From assembly GCF_036588685.1 (NCBI RefSeq), contig NC_086376.1, forward strand, positions 15,887,911 through 15,951,910: a stretch of 64,000 nt of DNA, in the 5' to 3' direction. A program made the translations under genes and the position numbers. The stretch comes from Mytilus trossulus. Its lineage: Eukaryota > Mollusca > Bivalvia > Mytilida > Mytilidae. The stretch's first letter is position 1; every line of letters starts with the position of its first letter. The notes beneath the pieces were generated by a model, which was not told the origin of the DNA, did not search any database, and was given only the letters and a program-made list of their open reading frames with translations. Shown here in pieces: positions 1 to 10,875 of this stretch.

Positions 1-985
1 TATTTTCAATAGTGGTTTTCAACTTATTTATTTCTTTTTCCAAGTCATGATTTTTCCTTTCTAAAACTTTTATTTGCGAATCTTTTTCAGTATTTTTCTC
101 TCTCTGTTTCCTTAGATCATCTAAAGCTCTGCGCTGTTGGTCTCTGAGCAGCTTTAGCTTGACGTTCTTATCCTCGAGTTCCGATGTTAGCTCATCAATC
201 CGTACTCTAAGATCCGTTATTGTTTTGTCCTTTTCGTCATCGGTATCTGATTCTGACATCAGCTTTTCATCACCTGTAAGTAAATTTATACTAAACCTTT
301 ATTGGGGGCTATTGATTTAAAATGGAATGCTTATTTGGCAAACGATATGATGTTACCTTCAAAGGGTTAAAAATAAAATATTAAGTCAATATCCATTTTC
401 TTAGAGTTATTGAATCAACTAAAATAAGAAAGCAGCTTTGTAAAAAAAGCGTGTTATATTTGAACCAAACAGATGCTTATATTTAAACATAGATGCAATA
501 AGTTAGCAGACCTAACATAAGTTAGTTCTGTTGTTCTTACATTTGAAATAAGATGAAGAATTATCCATTTGTTTTAAATTATTTTCTAAAGGAATCAGTT
601 TCAGTTTGCTATGTATGTAAATTTTAATAAATTGTTCTTCTTAATAGTTTTGTCATTTCATTCAGGTATAATATATATACGGTATATTGTTACCTTTACG
701 AACGGACAGAGCATCTTCAATTTCTTTCGCAATATGTTCATTTCCGGTTGACTTCAGTGAATCTATGAATGTTTTATAGCATATCCCGCCTCGCCTGACC
801 AATATTTCCAGAAGAGTCTGGCATTTGTCATCTGAAGATTTTTCGCCTCCACTGAACTGTATTCTTTCGTCCCACAGCAAACATCCCTCTTTTAATAGAA
901 TATCAAGAATACGATCTATATTGGTCAAATTTTTCTTTATATAAAGATTGCATTTCGTAAGCGCTGTCTTTTGAGTTGGGTCCAT
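1..985 (-). CDS. CARD and coiled-coil signalling protein, 5' part (two exons seen)
   Basis: Two coding exons on the minus strand, 985-694 and 273-1, cut by the window edge. The start is the first ATG (983-985). Exon 1 is 292 nt and ends at donor AAAG|GTAACA. Exon 2 follows acceptor TTACAG|GTGATG, and the split Gly codon joins in frame. About 188 residues are visible. Residues 8-92 look like a CARD: helical, with the late-helix motif 'ILVRRG..CYKTFIDSLKSTG.EHIA' typical of CARDs. From about residue 105 the sequence becomes a charged coiled coil with leucine heptads, after an acidic linker rich in Asp and Ser. CARDs assemble death-fold signalling platforms. CARD followed by coiled coil recalls CARD9/CARD11-type adaptors, but the C-terminus is not visible, so the subfamily is open. 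The intron of 420 bp is AT-rich and unremarkable. Confidence 0.82.
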
Positions 986-1849
986 GGTTAGCCACAACTA
1001 GCTATACATATTATTGTACTAGTTTCTTCTTGCCCCGAATATAATTAACACTTGTTTAATTGCAATCTATTTAATCATTTTTGTTATTTTTTAATTATCC
1101 AAACTGTTGGCTGATATGCTTAGCACGTGACGTTTTTTTGAATGAAGTGACTTATCAAATATCTTTCTACCTCATAAGTTGTGATCGAAAAGTGATACTA
1201 TTTGTAATTATTACAATAATCGTTATAATAGATAAGAGGAAGATAATAGAAACGTTTTGTCATCACGTCTGTGAATCCTAACCGTGTTATAATTGTATTG
1301 TCATACTTCTAGAAATAGCAGTTCTTGACAAGATCGCAAAGTTTATAACTGAAACCATTGTATCTGTCGACACTATCTAACCTTAGAATTAAAGAAGTAT
1401 TTTATACCTTTTTGTGATTTAATAACATGTTTGATTATGTTAAAGTTATGTATTCATATGTTGCATGCAAGTGGATAGGAGTGTATACATTTATGGATCT
1501 TCTGTCTATATTTTCCTAATCAAAAATTTTGATCTGAAAAACCAAGATTTTAGTTTGGAAATTCAAATAAATTTAATGCGATATCACTGTGAATTTGGGC
1601 TGGAAAGGGAGTGGTTGGTATGATAATTATCTAATAAACTTGTTCAGATACATCACCGTACATGGATCGCTGCAAAAATGGAAAATCATTTAACATATTA
1701 TCTTTCTAAACAAACCGTGAATATTAAGAGATACTCTTAGTGCACCCTTTTAGTAGAAATATCTTTAAAAAAAATGTGGAATGAGTTCATAGGGACACAG
1801 ATGATGCCCCCGCTAACATTTAACATAATAAAGGGAAATTACTCAAGGA
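986..1849. other. Upstream flank of the CARD gene, no gene seen
   Basis: AT-rich sequence with many stops in every frame. The promoter of the CARD gene must lie here or further right, because that gene is read leftwards. I see no convincing TATA box or coding exon. Confidence 0.5.
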
Positions 1850-2072
1850 CTGTAAAAGAAAAGAGGGACGAAAGATACCAAAGGGACAGTCAAACTCGTA
1901 AATCTAAAACAAACTGACAACGCCATGGCTAAAAATGAAAAAGACAAACAGAAAAACAATAGTACACATGACACAACATAGAAAACTAAAGAATAAACAA
2001 CACGAACCCCACCAAAAACTAGGGGTGATCTCAGGTGCTCCGGAAGGGTAAGCAGATCCTGCTCCACATGTA
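1850..2072 (+). repeat. Dispersed mussel-type repeat
   Basis: This block runs from a purine-rich stretch ('GAGGGACGAAAGATACCAAA') to 'GGGTAAGCAGATCCTGCTCC'. The terminal part recurs at 48186-48262 in the same orientation. I recognise the block from memory as a very common dispersed mussel repeat. It has no coding potential; the open frame on the minus strand is chance. Confidence 0.7.
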
Positions 2073-2075
2073 AAA

Positions 2076-2390
2076 GTGACGCTTCCAAGTCTTTCAACAG
2101 TTTTAGGTTATTTGCACCTCTTTTCACCTCAACTATCTCCGGGAATTTTTTTTCTTCAAATGCTCATTAACTCAAATGTATATGAATAAATATACAGCCT
2201 TCGTCAATATTTTTAAAGGGTTTTTAGAGGGTAAATTCCTAAACGATCGAGACCATCACACATCCCCGGTATGGTTGGGACAGGGGAAACCCTTTCCTTT
2301 TTTTCAATTAGATGCTGAATGATGTTATTGCATGATTCTAGGGTTCTAGTGCAAATAACCTGAAACTGTTGAAAGACTTAGAAGTGGATT
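2076..2390. repeat. Inverted repeat (about 40-bp arms) enclosing one copy of a 140-bp repeat
   Basis: The left arm at 2078-2117 contains 'AAGTCTTTCAACAGTTTTAG' followed by 'GTTATTTGCAC'. Its reverse complement lies at 2346-2387 with a few mismatches. Between the arms lies the first copy of the 140-bp direct repeat. The layout fits an insertion into, or a duplication of, a dispersed element. Confidence 0.6.
2123..2262 (+). repeat. Direct repeat, copy 1 (about 140 bp)
   Basis: This copy is nearly identical to 3072-3210, about 948 bp downstream. Both run from 'CACCTCAACTATCTC' to 'GAGACCATCACACA' and differ at only a few positions. Confidence 0.8.
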
Positions 2391-2584
2391 TCACGGCATT
2401 TCTCGTTTTTGGCTCAATAGATATAGGAAGATGTGGTGTGAGTACCAATGAGACAACTCTTCATCTAAATAACAATATATAAAAGTAAACCATCAAGCAT
2501 TGATTCATTTTTTTGAACCCGCCGTATAGTGGAGGGGGCATTTAATTTTACCCTTGTCCTTCTGTACATCCATACGTCCCAAAA

Positions 2585-2982
2585 TTGGTATCCGTTCTCT
2601 AACTTGAGTTTGTCTCAACCAAATGTTATGAAAATTATACACAATGCTTATAACCGCAAATCACAGATCGAGTTTAAATTTTTGTGGCGTCACTTAACCT
2701 TAAAGAGTTCTAGGTAATTGGAAAAAATGCAAAACATTAAGTTTCCGTTCTCTTACTTAAGTTTGTTTCAACCAAATGCTTTGAAACTAACAAAGAATGC
2801 ATATTACCATAAAACTAAGAATTATTAGAATTTTGATGGCGTCACATATACGGTTGTTGAGTTATGTCCCTTGGCAAATGAAAAAATGCTGCCATCGGAT
2901 TTTTTTGTTTCCGTTCTTTAACTTTAGTTTGCCTCAACCAAATATTATTACACAATACTTCTTACCTAAAAATACAGACTAA
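2585..2982 (+). repeat. Three diverged tandem copies of a repeat of about 150 bp
   Basis: Each copy has the frame 'TCCGTTCT.TAACTT.AGTTTG.CTCAACCAAAT', followed in the first two by an AT-rich segment and 'TGG.GTCAC.TA'. Copies begin near 2589, 2742 and 2909, and the third is truncated. Short open frames across these copies are not genes. Confidence 0.7.
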
Positions 2983-2984
2983 AA

Positions 2985-3062
2985 AAAAATGTATATATAT
3001 AATGCTTAATACCGCTTAACTCAGTTAAGCGGTATTAACCATTATATTTACATTTTTTTTTA
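2985..3062. repeat. Foldback palindrome
   Basis: A perfect 16-bp inverted repeat, TTAATACCGCTTAACT at 3006-3021, meets its exact complement at 3023-3038 with a single C between them. Pairing continues outward with few mismatches (TATAATG against CATTATA, then poly-A/TGTA against TACA/poly-T) to give arms of nearly 40 bp. The second copy of the 140-bp direct repeat starts immediately to the right. Confidence 0.85.
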
Positions 3063-3071
3063 AATCTCATT

Positions 3072-3210
3072 TCACCTCAACTATCTCAGGGATTTTTTTT
3101 TCTTCAAATGTTCATTAACTCAAATGTATATGAATAAGTAAACAGCCTTCGTCAATATTTTTAAAGGGTTTTTAGAGGGTAAATTCCTAAACGGTCGAGA
3201 CCATCACACA
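3072..3210 (+). repeat. Direct repeat, copy 2 (about 140 bp)
   Basis: Second copy of the block at 2123-2262. It is followed by an AT-rich stretch to 3700 containing short GACGAC repeats (3330-3347) and no gene that I can see. Confidence 0.8.
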
Positions 3211-3699
3211 CAAAAACAATCCCGACCTTCCTTTTATGGTATTGAAGCTTTTGCTTAAATTTCACAGAGATCCTTATCTCGAGATCCATATACTGAAACT
3301 AAAGTTATTCTCTGGAAACCAAATTACAACGACGCCGACGACGACGTGATAGCATTTCTTTTTTGAGGTCGTTGAACAATCAGTCAACCTCTTTGATGAA
3401 AACCACAGTGACAGTGCCAGTTTTTTTCCCTCTTATACAGTTTACTTGATCAAAGTTTATTAAACCACATCTTAATAAAAAAAATCTTTAAAAGTGACAA
3501 GACAACGACTCCAACCATTGAATTTGTACATATTATATCTTGTATGTTTGTATATAAAATGACATATATGGTATATTTTTTGAAAACTGACAACCACATT
3601 GGGCAATTGTTCGTATCTAGTTGATGTAAAAAGCATTTACATTATTAACAAAATCATTGTAAAATAATATGCGCTGAAGATGAAGTCGGAGACCGTTAT

Positions 3700-4070
3700 T
3701 TAAGAATTGAATGCTTCTTTTTGTAAATTTATTGGGGTGTAAAAGCGTTGACCGAAGTACATTTTGTATGAAGCGCGGAAGCGTTTCTTTCTAAAAATGT
3801 ACGCACGGTCAACGCCTTTACAACCCTATAAAGTTACAAAAAGAAGCATTCAATACTTATAATTACATTTTTTTAGCTAGGATTATAAAAACACGATTTT
3901 CATGTAGTTTAATTTTTAAATTCACCTGTGCACTTTATTGTGGGACCTCGTGTCATCATGAATGAAATGTTATTGTCTCATGCAATTGCTTACGGAATAA
4001 CATGTGATGTGCAATTAGCCAATCAGAATAACGTATTATAATGAAACATACATCTAATGTAATTATGAAC
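3700..4070. repeat. Foldback transposable element with a second inverted-repeat pair
   Basis: A long inverted repeat pairs 3703-3765 with 3795-3860; both arms carry 'ATTGAATGCTTCTTTTTGTA' and 'GCGTTGACCG'. A shorter inverted pair, ATAATTACATT at 3859-3869 and AATGTAATTAT at 4057-4067, brackets the right-hand part. No transposase frame is present, so this would be a non-autonomous (MITE-like) element. Confidence 0.7.
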
Positions 4071-4778
4071 CTATACTAGATAAGGCTCAAGGTTGGTGAA
4101 TGTATCAAGTAGTAAGGTCATATAATCCATGGCAATGATTTCTTGAGAAATAATTCATTTTTATCAAAAAATAGAAAAAAGTATACCAGTTGTCAAGTGT
4201 GTCCTACAGGATGAAGAAATATAGTTCATTTTCAATTTAAATACGACTGATTTTGCGAGTCTTGTACTTGTAAAATAATCATCATTCAATCTATATCAAT
4301 TCTTGGTTTGCAATTTGAACACGTAGATATGTAAGCTTTTTAATGTTGGGTTGTTCGGAATCTCTGAATGCTCTGAATTTATAGACTTTGAATCAGTGAA
4401 TCTGCGAACCCTAGAGAAGATACTTATTTCTCTTATGTAGAAATGTTGAAGGGACACTGGACGGCAAAAAAGTTTGAGATAATGGAACACACACCAAACT
4501 GTCTTGGTACATGTGTATACCGCTGTTCACGAAGAGGACACATTTTTTTACCTTTTGTTGTTAGATTTGTTTTGATTATTTGTGTTGTGGGGGTGCTGTC
4601 TCATCGACATGTATTCCACATCTCATTTAACTCAGTGACCTTAAACTGAAAAAAAAACCAATACCGATCACTGTCGACTCGTGTAATTTTTAAGGTCTTT
4701 AGATAGGTGGTTATAAAGACTGACACGACCGAATGTAATTTCTCTGTTACTAAATACTATAACATATCTACATAACAT
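4071..4778. other. Intergenic stretch 3' of nanos, no gene seen
   Basis: AT-rich and without recognisable coding exons. Short open frames here on either strand lack codon bias or family resemblance. Confidence 0.5.
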
Positions 4779-4784
4779 TTTATT
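4779..4784 (-). terminator. Candidate polyadenylation signal of nanos
   Basis: AATAAA on the minus strand (TTTATT on plus), about 115 bases beyond the nanos stop codon. It would give a short 3' UTR. This is a motif match only. Confidence 0.4.
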
Positions 4785-4896
4785 ACAAAAGATAAATGAA
4801 ATAACTAAAGTTAACAAAATGTAATTACAAAAGTTAACAAGTTAATAGATTACCATCGTTTAAGTCCGTTTGTGCTTTTTAATCCAAATATAGGTA

Positions 4897-5475
4897 TCAG
4901 TGTTTCTTAAAAGATTTCACAATCATTTTGTTCAAGTAATTTCCAAAAGTTTCATTTTGAGGACAATACTTGATAGTGTGAGCGTTATCGCCACGGGAAC
5001 CACACATCGGACAAGTGTACTTCCTCAGAACTGGACAAAGTACTTTTCCATCCGGGTCTTTCAGGATATGGCTTTTATAAACTGAATACGATTCCTTATT
5101 GTTCTTACAAAATACACAGAAGGTTTTCGTTTTCTTTCGATTTTTCGTGGTAATTGTAGGTTGAATGATATGTTGTGATGGATTATTTATTATTCGATTC
5201 TGCATTTGGTAACGGTCAAGTTCGTCTAAATCACATTCTCTGCCATTTAATCGAAATTCCTCAAGGGCACCAGAACTAACTTCATCGATGTCTTTCACAG
5301 AGAAACATTCCAGTCCTGGATTCGTTAAACTTACATTTAAATACGTTTCACTTTTTCTCCAATCATTCGTATATTGACTACAGGATTGTCCGCTAGAGTC
5401 CTTCGTAGGGTTTCTGAACGTTGAAATTTCCATAGCTCTTAGCAGTTTGCCTAAAAAGATGCGTTGTGACTGCAT
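4897..5475 (-). CDS. nanos: Nanos-type RNA-binding protein
   Basis: A single exon encodes 192 residues. The C-terminal half holds the complete nanos zinc-finger domain. Finger 1 is Cys120, Cys123, His136, Cys147 (C-x2-C-x12-H-x10-C). Finger 2 is Cys155, Cys158, His166, Cys171 (C-x2-C-x7-H-x4-C). The hallmark run '[15 protein letters not shown]' is intact. Nanos proteins act with Pumilio and recruit the CCR4-NOT deadenylase to repress mRNAs, mainly in germ cells and multipotent cells. The N-terminal 115 residues are unconserved. A short stretch near residues 34-46 with Trp and Tyr could be a NOT1-binding motif, but that is speculative. The start is the first ATG of the open frame; Met15 is an alternative. 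The gene stands alone between repeats. Identity as a nanos family member is secure. Confidence 0.95.
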   Translation of the reverse strand: MQSQRIFLGKLLRAMEISTFRNPTKDSSGQSCSQYTNDWRKSETYLNVSLTNPGLECFSVKDIDEVSSGALEEFRLNGRECDLDELDRYQMQNRIINNPSQHIIQPTITTKNRKKTKTFCVFCKNNKESYSVYKSHILKDPDGKVLCPVLRKYTCPMCGSRGDNAHTIKYCPQNETFGNYLNKMIVKSFKKH

Positions 5476-5483
5476 TTGAATTT

Positions 5484-5500
5484 ACCGTAAATTTTACGGT
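5484..5500. promoter_or_regulatory. Small perfect palindrome just upstream of the nanos ATG
   Basis: ACCGTAAA-T-TTTACGGT, 8-bp arms around one base, 9 bases upstream of the start codon and so probably in the 5' UTR. It could be a binding site or a hairpin, or chance. Confidence 0.35.
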
Positions 5501-5608
5501 ATTCCCAACTTTCTATTTTGGGTGATTTGACCATATCGTTCAGGTTACAGTTGCAAAATACTCTTGCCCCACTTTTACACGGAATGATAATTTATTATTT
5601 TTTCAAAG

Positions 5609-5615
5609 TTTTATA
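5609..5615 (-). promoter_or_regulatory. Candidate TATA box of nanos
   Basis: TATAAAA on the minus strand, about 135 bases upstream of the ATG. It would imply a 5' UTR of roughly 100 nt. A longer TATATATA run lies slightly further upstream (5633-5645). Motif evidence only. Confidence 0.3.
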
Positions 5616-5649
5616 GGAGAGTGAGCTTGGGGATATATATATATAATAT

Positions 5650-6680
5650 CAAAAATCAAATCAAACATAAACATATTTGATTTATATATAATACGATTAC
5701 TTTAACGGTATTCAAAAGAAATTCGTTAATCCAGCTGCATGAATTCATACAATACTTTTCAAAGTCATACTGATTACGTGAAAAGTGAACATTTGCTGCT
5801 ATAAAGTTGTCTAATTCAAGCATAAAACGTGCAGTGCCCCTCTAAATGCCCTCTTTGCTGGTGGTATGACCAAACTGTTGATCAAATGACACATTTACAG
5901 GTTGTTTATTGCATTAATTTTATTTCAGTGTAGAAATGAACGTTGACAGAGAGGCTGAGGTTCATTAAGTTTTTATCTGGAGAAAAATTAAACAGAACAT
6001 TTTCCTTGATTTACGGATGTTACCACTATTATTGTGTATATCCTGTGCTGTACGGTGGAATGCAAGGTTAACCATAAAAATGTCCAAATTGTCAAGATGG
6101 CACGATTGCAAAACAAATATATTGTTCCGTTTATTTTAGATTATCTAGACTAAACTAAACAACTTTCTACGAACACATTTACCAATACATTGCTATGGAT
6201 ATTATTTTTAGTAAACTTTTTTTTATTAATTTATCTGGAATGCTTGGAACAAAAATTTCGGACAGTCACTTTTATAACGAAATTTCACTAAACTGATACA
6301 GCCAAATTCATCACCCTGCCATATATATCTCTGCCAGTCTAAATCTAAAGGAGGCAATATTGTAACTCATTAAAAACTGGATTTTTAAGGGGGTCACTAA
6401 CTGTTACATTGATTTCCTTTGTGTACGTTTATTGTCATAATATATGTAGTAAATGAACCCGGCTTAGCGCTATGCAGTGTGAAATATTTCATGCACGTTC
6501 AAATGACGACAGAAAATTAACATTTTAAAAGAGGAAGTTTAGACTGCCAATGGAAAATTAATGATATGGATAGTGACAGACATTGTGCTTTGCAATAAGA
6601 CATCTCAAGGAGTTTTTGCTGATCGGCCTAAGTTACCATTTTTTCAAGCCCGTCATACTTCAGGGTTGTTGAAAAAGAAG
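5650..6680. other. Intergenic stretch, no gene seen
   Basis: AT-rich sequence with no supported coding region on either strand. A 'GAAATATTTCATGCACGTTCA' stretch near 6480 resembles the dispersed repeat found again at 51320-51360. Confidence 0.45.
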
Positions 6681-6689
6681 TAAGCTTTA

Positions 6690-6845
6690 CAGGGGCGAAT
6701 CTAGCCAGTTTTAAAAAGGGGGATATCAACTCAGAATTAAAGGAGACCCAACCATATGTCGGACTCCCCATTCAAAAGCATTCTAGATCATTATAGAAGG
6801 GATTTTCCAACCCCCTTTTTCATAAATCCGCAACCGCTTTACATA
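6690..6845. repeat. Degenerate foldback element of the GGCGGAT type
   Basis: The left end 'GGGGCGAATCTAGCC' and right end 'CATAAATCCGCAACC' are imperfect inverted repeats around a G/C-run interior. It resembles the better-preserved copies at 7132-7263 and 43703-43862. Confidence 0.45.
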
Positions 6846-7131
6846 TATATCAAATTACAAACCGTTAATTTTTCCATTATTTTATTTGAATAATTTAGAT
6901 TGAGGGTGTATGTAAATTGTATAATGCAACTGTATTAGGATTTGATCGAAGTCTGTCATCGAAGCAAATTAGCTCGCTTAAAAATTTGGTTAAGTGATAT
7001 TATGGCAATCTTCATGACAGAATACATAATCTTCATATTTATTTTCTTATCAACATTTATCGATATAGTTTTCCAGCTTTTTGTTAAATGGTTATTTATG
7101 TCATTTTGTTTCTGCTGGGACCATAATATCA

Positions 7132-7263
7132 GTGGCGGATCCAGAAATCATATATGAAGGCCCACTGACTGACCTAAGGGGGGCCGCGCCAGTCACGCTT
7201 CAGTGATTCCCTATATAAGCAACCAATTTCCCCCCTGCCCCCCCCCCCTAAATCCGCCTATGA
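7132..7263 (+). repeat. Foldback (MITE-like) element with GGCGGAT termini
   Basis: The termini are 'CAGTGGCGGATCCAG' and 'CTAAATCCGCCTATG', imperfect inverted repeats. The interior carries 'GGCCCACTGACTGACCTAAG', 'GATTCCCTATATAAGCAACC' and a C-run. The same interior occurs in reverse orientation at 43703-43862. Confidence 0.75.
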
Positions 7264-7879
7264 ATATAATAACAACTTATTGCTTGAACATTTAAATACA
7301 CGTCGGAAAAAAATGTTTCCGAGACACATCCGTTCGTGGTTTTGTGTGTTAGTATAGAATCTTCCGTGTATAATTATATGAAGCGTCATTGGATACAAAC
7401 AAGGAAGTAATTTAAATCAATATGCGACTGACAATTTAAACAACTAAATGTAAGTTTATTGACTGGTTTTTGCACCATTCAATATTTTCATTTGTCGAAA
7501 GCTATTATATTAAGTCATTAATGAGCACAAATTTTGCTACAAAAATCTCACATAATTTTATCCCTTCTGTATTCATGGTATTCAGTTTGTTGCAGATTTT
7601 TGTTTAATGTATTGTTAAGACGGTTTATTGTTTGTTGTTTGTGTCGGTAAAATGCTGCTGGTTCTCGACTTGACCAATGCATCTCACTTTTAATTTAAAT
7701 ATGCAGTCTAAAACTATGAAGACAAAAATAAATTAACTACTGAAGTATTACTGAAACAATTAGTTTGCAATAACTTGAAACGGTCTTGTAAGTGCCTAAA
7801 ACTCATGACAATTAATCATGTATGTCATGTTTAGAAATTTTGTTCTAACAGTATATATGTTTATGAGGGTTTGGATGGG

Positions 7880-8078
7880 GTTAAATGATTAAAGAATAAT
7901 TAATCAGCCCTTAAAAATTGAAGATTAGAGAATAACGGGCCAAAAAATAGAAGATTAGAGAATAAAAGGGTTAATTTTTGGAAAATTAAAGAAAAAAGGG
8001 GATATTTTTTTAAAGATTAGAGAAAAAAAGGGTGAAAATTAAATGTTTACAGAATAACAGACCCCCCCCCCCCAATCC
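7880..8078 (+). repeat. Short purine-rich minisatellite ending in a C-tract
   Basis: Irregular copies of 'GAAGATTAGAGAATAA' separated by short A/G-rich spacers occur from about 7890 to 8060, ending in a run of C near 8063-8076. Non-coding. Confidence 0.6.
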
Positions 8079-8194
8079 AGACCCTCGTTTATGTTACTTA
8101 ATATTAAAATATGGAATTGGCTGATCAAATGTCTGTGGTCTCATCTGCATAGCATTTTGTAAATCCACAGCTCCTCAAAAACGGCTACATAATC

Positions 8195-10425
8195 ATGTCA
8201 GAATCCAACATTAACAGCTTCACAGGATTAAATCAAAACAGCTTTACAGATTTCAATCAATACAGCTTCATAGAAATTAATTAAAACAACTTTACACAAT
8301 TCAACCAAAACAGCTTCACAGAATTCAATCAAAACAGCTTCACAGAATTCAATCAAAATAGCTTTACAAAATTCAACCAGCACAGCTTTACAAATTTCAA
8401 CCAAAACAGCTTGACACAATTCAACGAAAACAGCTTCACATAATTCAACCAAAACAGCTTAAAAGAATTCAATCAAAACAGCTTTACAAAATTCAACCAA
8501 AACAGCTTCACATAATTCAAAACAGATTGACTTATTAACCATATCAGCTTCAAAGAATTTAACCAAAACAGCTTGACAGAATTCAACCAAAACAGTATCA
8601 AAGAATTCAATCAAAACAGCTTTACAACTTCAACCAAAACAGCTTCACAGAATTCAAAACAGATTGACCTATTAACCATATCAGCTTCAAAGGATTTAAC
8701 CAAGACAGCTTTACAGAATTGAATCAAATCAATTTTGCAGAATTCAACAAAAAACAGCTTATTAAAATTCAACCAAAACAGCTTGACACAATGCAACCAA
8801 AACAGCTTGACATAAAAATAACCAAATCAGCATCACATAATTCAACAAAAAAAGCTTGACAGAATTCAACCAAAAAATATTTTAAGATTTCAACCTAAAA
8901 GAGCTTGACTTAACCAAAACAGCTTTACAGAATTAAACCAAACTGATTAACTGAACCAAAACAGCTAGACAAAAATCCAACCAAAACAGCTTGATAAAAA
9001 TTCAACCAAAAAAGCTTCACTGAATTCAATCAAAACAACTTCACATAGTTCATCCAAAACATCTTCACATAATTCAACCAAAACAGCTTGACAGATTCCG
9101 ACCAAAACAGATTCATATATTTCAACCAAAACAGCTTGACAGAATCCAACCAAATTGATTAACTAAACCAAAAACAGCTTCCAAAAATTCAACCAAAACA
9201 GCTTGACATAATTCAACAAAACAGCTTCACAAAATTCAACCAAAACAGTTTCACAAAATTCAACGAAAACAGCTTCACAGAATTCAAACACAACAGTTTC
9301 ACAGGATTCAACCAAAACATTTTCACATAATGCAACCAAAACAGCTCCACAGCATCCAGAAAAAATAGATTGATAAATTCCAACCAAATGAGCTCCACAT
9401 AACTCAAATTAAACAGCTTGACAGAAATAAACCAAAACAGTTTCACAAAAGTAAACTAAAACAGCTTCACAAAGTTCAACCAAAACAGCTTTACAGAATT
9501 CAACTAAAACAGCTAAACACAATTCAACCAAAACAGCTTCACAAAATCCAACCAAAACAGCTTCAAAGAATTCAATCAAAACTGCTTTTCAAAATTCAAC
9601 CAAAACAGTTTCATAGAATTCAAAACAGATTTACTTATTAACCATATCAGCTTTGAAGGATTAAACCAAGACAGCTTGACACAATACAACCAAAACAGCT
9701 TGACATAAAAATAACCAAAACAGCATCACATAGTTCAACAAAAACAGCTTGACACATTCCAACCAAAACATAATTTAAGACTTCAACCAAAAAACAGTTT
9801 GACTTAACCAAAACAGCTTAAAAGAATCAAACCAACTTGATTAACTAAACCAAAACAGCTAGTCAAAATCCAACAAAATAGCTTTACTGAATTCAATCAA
9901 AACAACTTCACATAGTTCAACCAAAACATCTTCACATAATTCAACCAAAACATCTTGACAGATTCCAACCAAAACAGATTCATATATTTCAACCAAAACA
10001 GCTTGACATAACCAAAACAGCTTGACAGAATCCAACCAAATTGATTAACTAAACTAAAACAGCTTGACATAATTCAACCAAAACAGCTTGACAGAATTCA
10101 ACCAAAACAGCTTCACAGAATTCACTCAAAACAGCTTCACAAAATTTAACAAAAACAGTGATCAAATCCAATCAAAACAGCTTCACACAATTCAAACACA
10201 ACAGCTTGACAGAATTCAACCAAAACAGCTTCACATAATTTAACCAAAACAGCTTCACAGAATTCAACAAAAATAGATTGATAAATTCCAACCAAAAGAG
10301 CTTCACATAAATCAACTAAAACAGCTAGCCAGAAATAAACCAAAACAGCTTCACAAAAGTAAACTAAAACAGCTTCACAAAATTCAACCAATACAGCTTG
10401 ACAGAATCTAACCAAAACATAAAAA
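8195..10425. repeat. 24-bp tandem repeat (minisatellite), about 2.2 kb
   Basis: About 90 copies of a unit near 'CAACCAAAACAGCTTCACAG' plus 'AATT', with frequent point changes and occasional length variants. Longer blocks recur and show higher-order structure. One contains 'ACAGATTGACTTATTAACCA' (near 8522, 8655 and 9625, slightly varied). Another contains 'GATTAACTAAACCAAAACAG' (near 8945, 9157, 9840 and 10045, varied). Because 24 is a multiple of three, the minus strand has open stretches of 60-90 codons repeating an octapeptide like VLVEFCEA. They are broken by stops and shifts, so I do not call a gene. Confidence 0.92.
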
Positions 10426-10689
10426 AAGAGTTGTTATGAACAAAAATAGCAGAGATTGAATTATTTTTTTTGTTAATATGATTCAGGCTTATCATGATCC
10501 CCTAAGTTCAATAAAGGTGTCATGCATTATAAATATCAGCGTGTGGGTGTATTAGGGATTTATTTCAGGGACAGTGACCAAACTTGTCATTTGTCACTGA
10601 ATATTTATGTCAAAATACCTTTTTTTTAACAATTGCAAGTTGGGACAGAATTTTAAACATTTGAATAATATATGGAAAATTTTGAGTTA

Positions 10690-10875
10690 TTATAATCAAG
10701 TACCTCCACTTGTTTTGCCAGGTGTGCTCTACTCTGATCTTCAGTGGCTGGTATTACCAGTTTTCCTGCAGAAGGTCAATAGTTCTTTCTATGGTGCCAC
10801 CTAGCATCTACAAATACGTATTAGCCACCACAATATAGCCAAGCATGCTGATTGTGGGGTTTAACACAATCATCC
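10690..10875 (-). repeat. Degenerate dispersed mollusc repeat
   Basis: Reading the minus strand, it contains 'GATGATTGTGTTAAACCCCA', then a 'GGTGGC' segment, then 'GACCTTCTGCAGGAAAACTG'. This is the order I recall for a widespread molluscan dispersed repeat. The copy is diverged, and the assignment is from memory. Confidence 0.45.

Noticed and set aside
985-997. A start four codons upstream for the CARD protein.
   Set aside because: That codon is TTG, not ATG; the first ATG is at 983-985.
4900-5085. Plus-strand open frame opposite nanos.
   Set aside because: It overlaps the conserved zinc-finger region on the other strand, which fully explains the openness.
8228-10415. Minus-strand cysteine-containing repeat proteins in the 24-bp minisatellite.
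   Set aside because: Frames are short, repeatedly broken, and fully explained by the repeat length. There are no splice sites or start context to support a gene.
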